From Oleispira sp963851095 (GTDB lineage Bacteria > Pseudomonadota > Gammaproteobacteria > Pseudomonadales > Oceanobacteraceae), in contig CAWKOX010000006.1 of NCBI GenBank assembly GCA_963851095.1, positions 169,963 to 233,962 of the forward strand: a DNA stretch of 64,000 nucleotides, given 5' to 3'. A program made the translations under genes and the position numbers. The notes under the pieces were generated by a model. That model did no database searches. It saw only the letters and a program-made list of their open reading frames with translations, and had not been told where the DNA came from. Of the stretch, positions 15,741-23,867 are shown piece after piece. The stretch's first letter is position 1. Every line of letters starts with the position of its first letter.

Positions 15741-16773
15741 AATAATATCATCTGATGCATTCTCAACATCGCCTTATTACTATTCACCGACCTTAGGTCT
15801 TCATGGTGAAAGCATTGCATCAATAATAGCGAGAAAGAAAAGTCAGACATTAAATACGGTGGGAATTAAACAATACTTAAATAAATATTCCGATGGTAAA
15901 CAAACATGCTTTAACGATATTTTCCAATTGCCTGCTAAGTGCAGTTTACATAATATTCATGGAAAACTTTCTGTACAAAAAAATACCAAGACTGCTTTAA
16001 CGTCTAATAATGTAAAAGATTTGATTATTAACGCGCTAACAGCATCGATTGATAAACACCCACATTGTGCTCTTGCTTTAAGTGGTGGCCTTGACTCCGC
16101 ATTAATACTCGCGCTACTAAAAGAAATCTCAGTAGATATCGAAGTATTTACACTCGCTACTCATATTCCTGGGTATTGCGAATTACAACAAACACTCCGC
16201 ACTGCAAAGCACTTTGGTGTTAAATTACACATCGTTGAAGCACAACCGAAAGACTTTATAAGCGCATTGCCAGAAGCAATCAGAAGTACTGAAACGCCTA
16301 TTTATAATCTACATCCTGTATCCAAATTGCTACTTGCGAAAAAGATTAAAGCGCAAGGCTATGCGTGTTTAATTACCGGAGATGCTGCGGATCAAGCCTT
16401 TTCAGGTGTTCCGGCAGAAAACTATATTCCTCTCGTCGGATCCATCGTACGTAATCAACACTTAGCTTATGAATCTCCTTTTTTTGATCAGCAAGTCGCG
16501 GCCTATGGTGCAAGCGTTGTTGATGATAATAAATCAGTATTAAGAAGAGTAAGCGACGGCCTTCTTCCCAATTTCATCACGCTTCAAAAGAAACAACCAC
16601 GCTTGGCACCCGGTTTCGATATTAATTGTCATGTCGATATTAAAGAGATCAATCGACTTTCTAAAAGCTTAGGAATAGCAGCCAATTTGCAATCAGAATC
16701 ATCAAAAACATTGTGGACAACCTTGCAGATGTTAACAGCCTATATGAAAGAGCAAACAATATGTGTGGCATAG
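15733..16773 (+). CDS. Asparagine-synthetase-like ATP-dependent ligase lacking the glutaminase domain
   Basis: A 346-residue protein with only the synthetase half of the AsnB fold. The ATP pyrophosphatase motif SGGLDS is at 117-122 and GDAADQAF at 216-223 corresponds to the conserved GDGADE-type loop. Residues about 45-85 (VGIKQYLNKYSDG, FNDIFQLPAKC) look like the last piece of an AsnB glutaminase domain; the first ~170 residues with the nucleophilic Cys are absent. It therefore cannot make ammonia from glutamine and may instead join an amine to an adenylated carboxylate, as beta-lactam synthetase-type relatives do, or use ammonia from the next protein. It overlaps both neighbours (8 and 13 bases). 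Confidence 0.8.
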   Translation: MSEIISSDAFSTSPYYYSPTLGLHGESIASIIARKKSQTLNTVGIKQYLNKYSDGKQTCFNDIFQLPAKCSLHNIHGKLSVQKNTKTALTSNNVKDLIINALTASIDKHPHCALALSGGLDSALILALLKEISVDIEVFTLATHIPGYCELQQTLRTAKHFGVKLHIVEAQPKDFISALPEAIRSTETPIYNLHPVSKLLLAKKIKAQGYACLITGDAADQAFSGVPAENYIPLVGSIVRNQHLAYESPFFDQQVAAYGASVVDDNKSVLRRVSDGLLPNFITLQKKQPRLAPGFDINCHVDIKEINRLSKSLGIAANLQSESSKTLWTTLQMLTAYMKEQTICVA

Positions 16774-18536
16774 CAGGTATTTTAAATTTTGGCCCTACGT
16801 TCATTGATCTATCGGATAGAGCTTGTGTAATGCGTGACAAGTTAATTCATCGAGGTCCTGACGATAATAATATAAGTTACTACTATAATGTCGCACTCGT
16901 TCATACACGCTTAGCATTGATTGATGTGTCGGGTGGACAACAGCCATTTAAATCACCCGATCTGCGCTATACGATTACTTATAATGGTGAAGTGTATAAC
17001 TACAAATCACTGCGTAAAGAATTAGAAGACTATTGGAATTTTACTACCCATTCGGATACTGAAGTTATTCTCGCCGCTTATTTACATTGGGGAAAAGATT
17101 GCCTTACACGTTTCAATGGCATGTTCTCATTTTTCATTTGGGATAATGATAAGCAGCAAGGTTTTGCAGCAAGAGACTTATTAGGAATAAAACCTTTTGT
17201 ATACCAATACCGCTCTAATGAATTTATCTTTGCCTCAGAAGCAAAAGCTATTATCGCCATTCAGCCAGATGCACCGATAGCCAACGTTTCAGCCATTGTT
17301 GAGTATTTGGCATGTCCGTATTTTAGCGGTGTTGAAGAACCTATGTTTGATGGCCTTAAATATCTATTACCAGGTCATTACCTAGTTATTTCAAAAAATG
17401 ACTTTACTGTCGCTTCTTGGCAAGATTATGAGTTATCTGATGAACTAACTGATACCCAACAAACAACAGAGCAGCTTGCGAAGTTATTAATAGAGGGAAT
17501 TCAGTCAACGATGATCGCAGATGTGCCTATCGCCACATATTTAAGTGGAGGATTTGACTCTACGCTAATTACATCGATTGCCAGTAAAAACACTAACAAA
17601 ACACTAGACACATATACCATTCAGTTTATTAATCAAGAAGCTTATTGCTATCAAAATTCGCTCATTATTAATTCCGACGATACGCCTTATGCTATTAGAG
17701 CGGCTAAAGAATTAAACGTTAATCATAATATAGTAAACGTCAGCCATGAATCTCTAGAGGAGTCTTTAAAAAATATTGCAATTAACAATGATACTTTACC
17801 GGCTTGGGAGCAAGAGATCGCTCAACATCATTTAGCGAAAGAGGCTTCTCAATTGTACAAGGTAGTTTTAGTGGGTGATGCAGCAGACGAAACACATTAT
17901 GGTTATCAGTTCTTATTAGATGATGAAGCGACTCAATCACCGTCTGGAATCATTCAGCGCTTTACTCTTCCTCCAATAAATAAAAGCTTATTACCCGATG
18001 TTATGAGTTATTTTAACGAAAAATATACTAATTTAACGACCAACGCGGGGCATCGTTGGGATACCCCTAGTAATCGATATTTGGCAACTACTTATTTAAT
18101 TATCAAGCGCTGGCTTCCCAGACTATTACAAAATGGCGATGCGCATTCAATGTCACACTCTTTAGAGGCTCGTGTTCCTTTTGCGGATATTAACCTACTT
18201 AACTTTGCAAAAAGAGTTAACCCTAAGTGCGGTTATAAACAAGGTAATGAAAAATATTTATTAAGAAAAAGTTCTCATGGGCTATTGCCCGAAGTATTTA
18301 GAACTCGTAAAAAATCAGCCTTACCTAAAGATCAAGAAACGGGATCTATTTATCAAAGAATTGCATCCGAGCAAATAAAAATATCAAAAACATTTCTTAG
18401 CCATTTTCTTGATATGGAAGTAATTCACAAGTTATGTAAAACACCGTCACCACTACGGGAAGATGAACGCTCACTATTGTTTCGTGTGATTTGCTTATCT
18501 TATTGGCAGCAAGCCTATGGAGTGATCTTAAAGTGA
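16761..18536 (+). CDS. Glutamine-hydrolysing asparagine synthetase-like amidotransferase (AsnB family)
   Basis: A complete 591-residue AsnB-type enzyme. The N-terminal glutaminase starts MCGIAGIL with the catalytic Cys2 and has HRGPDD, HTRLALID, NGEVYNY and SDTE. The C-terminal half has SGGFDST, GDAADETHYGY (family norm GDGADELFGGY, so altered) and the SLEARVPFAD region. The start is fixed by the need for Cys at position 2; it lies inside the 3' end of the previous gene. In biosynthetic clusters AsnB-like proteins often amidate a carboxylate or form amide bonds rather than make asparagine, and the cluster setting favours such a role. Confidence 0.87.
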   Translation: MCGIAGILNFGPTFIDLSDRACVMRDKLIHRGPDDNNISYYYNVALVHTRLALIDVSGGQQPFKSPDLRYTITYNGEVYNYKSLRKELEDYWNFTTHSDTEVILAAYLHWGKDCLTRFNGMFSFFIWDNDKQQGFAARDLLGIKPFVYQYRSNEFIFASEAKAIIAIQPDAPIANVSAIVEYLACPYFSGVEEPMFDGLKYLLPGHYLVISKNDFTVASWQDYELSDELTDTQQTTEQLAKLLIEGIQSTMIADVPIATYLSGGFDSTLITSIASKNTNKTLDTYTIQFINQEAYCYQNSLIINSDDTPYAIRAAKELNVNHNIVNVSHESLEESLKNIAINNDTLPAWEQEIAQHHLAKEASQLYKVVLVGDAADETHYGYQFLLDDEATQSPSGIIQRFTLPPINKSLLPDVMSYFNEKYTNLTTNAGHRWDTPSNRYLATTYLIIKRWLPRLLQNGDAHSMSHSLEARVPFADINLLNFAKRVNPKCGYKQGNEKYLLRKSSHGLLPEVFRTRKKSALPKDQETGSIYQRIASEQIKISKTFLSHFLDMEVIHKLCKTPSPLREDERSLLFRVICLSYWQQAYGVILK

Positions 18537-19729
18537 ATAAAATTTTGTTTACCGTCATTCCTGAAAAAGGTCATATTAACCCCTATATTGGTGTAGCAAA
18601 GCATTTGCAACAACAAGGGCATGATATTAGTTTTTTTTCACCCACTGATATTTCTGATCAATTACAGCAGGCGGACCTGAATATAACGGCTAGTTTCCTA
18701 TTTCCAGCTGAGACTAGTGAATCAAATCGAGGAGAGATTTTTTCTAAAAATGTACAAGATGCGATCTGGTTACGCTCCTGGATAAAAACACTCCTCGTCG
18801 ACAATGCTGATCATCACTTATTGCCGATACAAGCGATAATTGAAGAAATCAATCCCGATATAATAATTACCGATCCCATGATGTATTCCTCTGCGATCAT
18901 TGCGAATGGACTTAATATACCCTGGGTGACCATTTCAAACTCACTCAATCCAGTGCTAAATAATAGTATTAAAAGCGAATTGCTAGAAACTGTGGATTGG
19001 CTTGCGAAAGATAGAGAGAAACTGTTCAGTCGATTTAAAATGAACGTTGACTTTAAAGGCTGTGACATGCTATCTCCACTACTAAGCATCGCCTTTACGA
19101 CAGAAGAATTCACTGGCAAAGCTGACTATAATGTCCAATTGGTAGGTTCTTCAATTCCTATAGGAAAAAGAGGAGATGAGCATTATTTCCCTTGGCATTT
19201 ATTAAATGAAAATCAAGATATTGTCTATATTTCATTTGGTAGTCAGATATATCACCAACCTAAACTTTTTAAGATTTTGTTTAATGCCATCAAAGATAAA
19301 CCAATACAAGTGGTTGCTACGGTTAACGAGCTTATGCACTCAGAATTATTAGGGGATATTCCTGATAATGTCATTCTCTCGTATTACACACCTCAATTAG
19401 AGTTATTATCAAAAACGTCTGTAATGGTTACTCACGGCGGTGCAAACTCGGTAATGGAGGCCATTTATTACTCTGTCCCTATGTTAATTGTTCCTCTATG
19501 CAATGATCAATTTCATCAAGCTCACTTTATTGAAAAAAATGATATTGGTATTCAGTTGAATTTCGACAGAATTTCGGCTGAACAATGCTGGAAAGCTATA
19601 GAAAAATTATTAGTTTCAAAAAACATAAAAAATAATATGAAGACTATATCCAAGTCTTATAAAAAAGATGGAGCATTAGAAGCAGCAAACTTAGTTGATT
19701 CTTTACTAAAAAGTGGAGTTAGAACATGA
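18533..19729 (+). CDS. GT1-type glycosyltransferase (UGT/MGT-like)
   Basis: A cytoplasmic GT-B fold glycosyltransferase of about 398 residues, like macrolide or carotenoid glucosyltransferases that attach a nucleotide-activated sugar to a small lipophilic or aromatic acceptor. It starts with VNKILFTVIPEKGHINPYIG, where KGHINP is the acceptor-side signature, and has YISFGSQ near the middle and VTHGGANSVMEAI with PLCNDQFHQA, the sugar-nucleotide binding motif. GTG at 18533 overlaps the asnB stop in a GTGA, so translation is coupled. A phenolic hydroxyl of the chorismate-derived acid is an obvious acceptor, but this is inference. Confidence 0.85.
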   Translation: MNKILFTVIPEKGHINPYIGVAKHLQQQGHDISFFSPTDISDQLQQADLNITASFLFPAETSESNRGEIFSKNVQDAIWLRSWIKTLLVDNADHHLLPIQAIIEEINPDIIITDPMMYSSAIIANGLNIPWVTISNSLNPVLNNSIKSELLETVDWLAKDREKLFSRFKMNVDFKGCDMLSPLLSIAFTTEEFTGKADYNVQLVGSSIPIGKRGDEHYFPWHLLNENQDIVYISFGSQIYHQPKLFKILFNAIKDKPIQVVATVNELMHSELLGDIPDNVILSYYTPQLELLSKTSVMVTHGGANSVMEAIYYSVPMLIVPLCNDQFHQAHFIEKNDIGIQLNFDRISAEQCWKAIEKLLVSKNIKNNMKTISKSYKKDGALEAANLVDSLLKSGVRT

Positions 19730-20691
19730 TTCCTATTGTTATTACAGCAAAGAATGAAGAGAACTGTATTTATCATTGCCTCACCTCGATAATACGCTCT
19801 ATAGATAACCTAAGGAAATCAAGCCCCTTTAAATTTCAGATTTATGTTGTACTTGATGATTGCACCGATGAAACTGAGAATATCGTATGTACATTCGAAA
19901 ATGTTATTATTTTAAGATCCAGTGGAGGCATTGTTGAAGCACAGCGTATAGCGGTTAATTCAATAAACGCTGATTTTATAGTTTTTTCTGATGCTGATAT
20001 TTATGTTGAAGAAAAAGCATTAGTATCCATTATTCAAACAATGTTAAATCAGCCTGATCTGCACATCTGCTACCCCAAAAAAACGCCTATTAAACCGATA
20101 GCAAATACCCTTATCGCTAATGCTTTGTACTCTTACAACATAAATAACGGGTTTCAGTCTAAACGCCATTACTTTAATGGACGATTATTTGCTATTAGAA
20201 ATTGGTTTATTCCAACACATGATTCATTTAGTAATAAACCAGATTGCCACTTCTACAAATATCAAGAGGGTATACGTTGTGATGATATATTTTTATCCAG
20301 AAGAGCATTCATGTTACAGGGAAAAGATTCAATAAAAGAAGTAAGCGATGGCCGTATTTACTATCGACCACCAGAGACCTATATCGGTATGTATCGCACT
20401 TACAAGCGAATGCGTATGGAGATTGAACGCTTAAACATACTATTTCCTGAATCTTTAGAAGCTCATAATAAAAGTGGTGTCAGGACCTATAATGCCAAGT
20501 CAAAAAAAGATGCTTCGACCAAAGATGTATTATATTGGTATCTATTTCGATTTTTTTTACAAATTTGCAAACTTAACTATGTCACTGAAAGACTTTGGTT
20601 TAAAAATTTTACCCAACGAGATTGTAAAGCATGGGAAGTTATAGCAGAAAGCAAACACCCAATATTGTTCGATTATCCAGATCAGAAATAA
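19726..20691 (+). CDS. GT2-type glycosyltransferase
   Basis: A 321-residue GT-A fold protein. It begins MIPIVITAKNEENCIYHCL, the classical GT2 start, and has LDDCTDET and the metal-binding motif FSDADIYV (DAD at about 89-91). The acceptor region contains DDIFLSRRAFM. No membrane helices of the processive synthase type are seen, although the C-terminal part has a hydrophobic aromatic stretch. The ATG overlaps the previous stop in ATGA. Together with the GT1 protein it suggests that the product carries more than one sugar or a sugar chain. Confidence 0.82.
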   Translation: MIPIVITAKNEENCIYHCLTSIIRSIDNLRKSSPFKFQIYVVLDDCTDETENIVCTFENVIILRSSGGIVEAQRIAVNSINADFIVFSDADIYVEEKALVSIIQTMLNQPDLHICYPKKTPIKPIANTLIANALYSYNINNGFQSKRHYFNGRLFAIRNWFIPTHDSFSNKPDCHFYKYQEGIRCDDIFLSRRAFMLQGKDSIKEVSDGRIYYRPPETYIGMYRTYKRMRMEIERLNILFPESLEAHNKSGVRTYNAKSKKDASTKDVLYWYLFRFFLQICKLNYVTERLWFKNFTQRDCKAWEVIAESKHPILFDYPDQK

Positions 20692-21479
20692 TACCGTTAG
20701 AGATCTGGGATTGCATTACTCCCCTAGGTATTTTATGGGATTCAATGTATCTGAGAAATTTCACTGACATTTTAAATCGTGTGATTATTAACATTCATCG
20801 AGGGCGAGCAAAAACACGTTCAAATATTGGAATTGATTCTTGTTCACAAGGCTTTGACGCTGTATTTGTAGCGGGTGGTGGTTCTGATAATAGCTTGATA
20901 CAAATGGGCTTACGCCGTTTACCTTTCCCCGTTATATTTTCATCAGATCCGGTTTTCTCTGGTAGTAATGGCGGGAAAGTTATACTCAAAAGACAATATT
21001 TTAACAATATAATTATTGATGTAGGCCAATCTCAAATTAAAATTTCAATGAACGATGAAAATAAAATTTATAAGAGAAATTTTTCTGAACTACCTATTTC
21101 TATTGATAGTGACTCGAAAGTTCTAGCTAATAAAATAACGCTTTTTGAGAATTATTTGATTACTAGCATCAATGATTTTTTAGAGTTAAGACCCTCTCCA
21201 AACACGGTAGTTTTTGCACTCCCCTGCTCAATCTCGTTAAATGGCACTCTGGGAAGCTGCTCTTTTTCGGGCATAGAAAACAACAATACAGTGATTGAAA
21301 ACATAGTAAAAAAAAGTACTTTAAACTGTGCTCAAGTACTATTACTAAATGATGCTGAGTTGTCTAGTTATGAAGCATTAGATGACTCTAGACTACAAAA
21401 ATTTAACAAGATTTTAGTTATCACAATAGGATTTGGGGTAGGTGCAACTATTATTAACAGATCAAAAAACACTAAATGA
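20631..21479 (+). CDS. Half-size ASKHA/ROK-like sugar-kinase-fold protein
   Basis: A protein of up to 282 residues. The first 120 or so residues have no family I recognise. From about residue 125 it follows the actin-like ATPase fold: IIDVGQSQIKISM (phosphate-1 loop), a middle segment with VVFALPCSISL, LLNDAELSSYEA (like the NDANAAALGE loop of ROK kinases) and ILVITIGFGVGATII (like phosphate-2). It stops there, so the second half of a ROK protein, including its zinc motif, is absent. The ATG at 20631 overlaps the GT2 gene by 61 bases; a later start is possible. A role in sensing or handling a sugar intermediate is a guess. Confidence 0.65.
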   Translation: MGSYSRKQTPNIVRLSRSEIIPLEIWDCITPLGILWDSMYLRNFTDILNRVIINIHRGRAKTRSNIGIDSCSQGFDAVFVAGGGSDNSLIQMGLRRLPFPVIFSSDPVFSGSNGGKVILKRQYFNNIIIDVGQSQIKISMNDENKIYKRNFSELPISIDSDSKVLANKITLFENYLITSINDFLELRPSPNTVVFALPCSISLNGTLGSCSFSGIENNNTVIENIVKKSTLNCAQVLLLNDAELSSYEALDDSRLQKFNKILVITIGFGVGATIINRSKNTK

Positions 21480-22363
21480 ATACTAACATATATATCTCCC
21501 CACATTTTGATGACGTTGTTTTTTCATGCCCTGCCAGCATGATTAACGATATAAAAAATGGGGTCCATGTCATTGTAATTACTGTCTTTTCAAATAATGG
21601 ATCGCGCTCATCTGCTGAGAACATGTTAAGAAGAGTAGAGAATAATGCCGCACTCAACCTTCTTAAGGCTCAATCAATTGAGCTCGGATATGATGATGCC
21701 CCCCATCGAAATAATTACTACAACAGTTTCAATAAATTAATATTTCAACGACATTCTGATGACAATATAGAGCTTACCTGTGATATTAAAAAGAAGATCA
21801 ATACTCTTTGTGATCAATATTCTCCAGCAATGATTTATGCACCTTTAGGTGTAGGAACTCATATTGATCACCGCTTATGCTTTGAGGCTATGAATCAAAT
21901 AACTAATCATCCAGTTTCTTTCTACGAAGATCGGCCTTATTGCTTTGCACTACATTCAGTTGAAGCAAGATTAAAAATGATAGGAGTTGACCTTAATACC
22001 AACTCAATATTTAATAGTATATTAAATAAACAATATATAGAGGAACATATAAAAAGCTTCACTAACATGCCATATGTGAAGAAGTACCTTACGGAAAAAC
22101 GAGACAAAGAGAAATGCTTTGATACGGTTACTCACCAAATAAAAAATAACTATCTAATAAGGTACTCGGCAATAGGAAACATTATGAGTTTTTCTTTTGA
22201 GAACAAAAATGAAATATTAGAGATAACATCAGAATATAAATCTCAGATTTTACCATTTATAGAATCTATAAATAAATATTCACAGCAATTAGATAAGTAT
22301 TCTCTATCCATTTCAGACAACAATTGTATTAATGAACGTTATTGGAAGTTATTAAGCATTTGA
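21476..22363 (+). CDS. PIG-L/LmbE-type N-acetyl-sugar deacetylase
   Basis: A 295-residue protein of the PIG-L family, zinc enzymes that remove acetyl groups from N-acetylglucosamine-type sugars (MshB, BshB and lipopolysaccharide or antibiotic pathway relatives). It has the metal motif SPHFDDVVFSC at residues 8-18 and a second metal/catalytic segment GVGTHIDHRLCF near 125. The ATG overlaps the previous stop (ATGA). With two glycosyltransferases upstream and amide-forming enzymes in the same operon, it may expose an amine that is then acylated. The last 100 residues are lysine- and asparagine-rich and not recognised. Confidence 0.85.
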   Translation: MNTNIYISPHFDDVVFSCPASMINDIKNGVHVIVITVFSNNGSRSSAENMLRRVENNAALNLLKAQSIELGYDDAPHRNNYYNSFNKLIFQRHSDDNIELTCDIKKKINTLCDQYSPAMIYAPLGVGTHIDHRLCFEAMNQITNHPVSFYEDRPYCFALHSVEARLKMIGVDLNTNSIFNSILNKQYIEEHIKSFTNMPYVKKYLTEKRDKEKCFDTVTHQIKNNYLIRYSAIGNIMSFSFENKNEILEITSEYKSQILPFIESINKYSQQLDKYSLSISDNNCINERYWKLLSI

Positions 22364-22366
22364 TAC

Positions 22367-22394
22367 CAGTGAGTTCATTTTACATGACTCACTG
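22367..22394. terminator. Hairpin between convergent genes
   Basis: CAGTGAGT at 22367-22374 pairs with ACTCACTG at 22387-22394 around a 12-base loop containing a T-run. It lies just after the deacetylase stop and before the end of the opposing LysR gene; probably a weak terminator for the cluster. Confidence 0.45.
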
Positions 22395-22441
22395 ATACTC
22401 GAATATTATTAGTTTGATGTTTTTAACCAGCAATACTTAAT

Positions 22442-23322
22442 TTACTCATCCAGCAATTCTTTCAGCTCATCATGCAGCCAGGTGAGTGCTGGCCCTAATA
22501 CCTTATTTTTTTGTCGAACCAGTTCTATCGAAAGTTTCCAAGGCTTATGATCAAACGAAAAATTCATATTTTTTAATTTTCCAGTTTGTATAGCCTGTTC
22601 TGCTAAGTAAGCAGGCAAATAACACCACCCTACCCTTTGCTCTGCCAACCGTTGCATTGCGGTATAACTATTACAAAACCAAGCTTTAGAAGACATTTTC
22701 GGCAACTGTGTTGGCATACTGCCCTTTGAACTGCGCGACATGATTTGCCTATGGGGTAATAAATCGCCCACCGTGATCTCAGTAAATTGAGCAAGGGGGT
22801 GATCTCGGTGACACACAGGGTAAAAAATTAAACTGCCGATATAGCCCAATTCTACTTCGCGCTTAAAGTCGAATTCTACAAACGTTAAACCAATATCTGC
22901 TTGATCGTTTTCCAACGCTTCCAGCACATCAAGACTGGTGCTACTGACTACTTCAATGTCTGTCGCTGGAAATTGGCTTTCGAATTTTGAAAGTACAATA
23001 TAAAGATTTGGCAGTAATAGTGCATTATCAACCGCTAAGCGAATCAACGCCTCTTCTTGGCGCCCCATCGCTTTGCTGCGCTGTCTAGCTCGTCCATTTG
23101 CAGCAAAATTGCTTGTGCGTAACTAAATAAGCGTTCTCCTGCTAGCGTTAAGCTAGGCTTGCGTGTACTGCGATCAAATAAGCTGCGGTCTAAATCAATT
23201 TCTAGATTGGCTATACCTTGACTAACCGCTGATTGTACTTTTCCTAACTTGCGTGCGCAGGCCGAAAATGAGCCTAAATGCGCTGTCTCTACAAACATTT
23301 GTAATTGTTCTAAGTTATACAT
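22442..23322 (-). pseudogene. LysR-family regulator, frameshifted
   Basis: Two frames together encode a LysR-type transcriptional regulator. The first (from the ATG at 23322: MYNLEQLQMFVETAHLGSFS) gives the winged-helix DNA-binding domain and ends soon after LQMDELDSAAK. The ligand-binding domain then continues in another frame from MGRQEEALIRLAV to the stop. One missing A in the run at 23072-23074 explains the break; with it restored the gene would be 293 codons, the normal LysR length. It is divergent from a PACE-family exporter, the same arrangement as the known AceR regulator and AceI exporter. Real loss of function or a sequencing error are both possible. Confidence 0.85.
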
Positions 23323-23414
23323 GTCACTAAATCTGAAAGTAAATAACTGGATACCATCAGTATAGGTGATACTCTTCAACAAACAAACACACTATATATC
23401 AATTGGAAAGAAGC

Positions 23415-23834
23415 ATGTCATTTAAAGAAAGAATTTTTCACGCTCTATTATTTGAAGTTATTGCTCTCATACTTCTTACCCTAATAGCGGTTGTTATTAC
23501 GGATAACGATGCGGCTAAAATGTCGGGTCTTGCAATCATGCTGTCTCTGATTGCCATGCTGTGGAATTTTATTTTCAATATTCTGTTCGATAAGGTTTAC
23601 GGCGAAGATCGCAACAGCAGGAAACTGTGGTTACGCATTCAACACGGATTCTGGTTTGAGCTGGGAATGTTAGTCTTTTCATTTCCTGTCATGATGTGGG
23701 TTTTGCAGTTAGATTTCGTGACAGTATTTCTGCTAGACGTTGGCGCAATGGTTTTCTTTTTGCTCTATGCCATCGCTTTTAATTGGATTTATGACATCAC
23801 ACGCGTTCGCTTCTTAGCAAGAAATAAAACATAA
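23415..23834 (+). CDS. PACE-family multidrug efflux transporter (AceI-like)
   Basis: A 139-residue inner-membrane protein with four predicted helices in two related pairs, matching the proteobacterial antimicrobial compound efflux (PACE) family, whose members export chlorhexidine and other biocides or short diamines. The first helix has the conserved acidic position (FHALLFEVIALIL, Glu14), and the third has HGFWFELGMLV. The ATG at 23415 is preferred to one at 23403 because GGAAAG lies a few bases upstream. The divergent LysR gene is presumably its regulator, as in the AceR/AceI pair. Confidence 0.85.
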   Translation: MSFKERIFHALLFEVIALILLTLIAVVITDNDAAKMSGLAIMLSLIAMLWNFIFNILFDKVYGEDRNSRKLWLRIQHGFWFELGMLVFSFPVMMWVLQLDFVTVFLLDVGAMVFFLLYAIAFNWIYDITRVRFLARNKT

Positions 23835-23867
23835 GAAGCAAACGGGTGATCTAAGTCTAACGCACCA

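Noticed and set aside
15733..16773. Frameshift between the two AsnB-like genes, making one broken enzyme
   Set aside because: Each has its own complete synthetase half with different sequence, so they are two genes, not one split gene.
13919..22363. Lasso peptide or other RiPP cluster
   Set aside because: An AsnB-like protein plus radical SAM suggested it, but there is no precursor-sized frame, no transglutaminase-like protease and no leader-binding protein, and gaps between genes are too small to hide one.
22367..23400. LysR gene as the pathway-specific regulator of the biosynthetic cluster
   Set aside because: It is convergent with the cluster and divergent from the PACE exporter, so the exporter is the more likely target.
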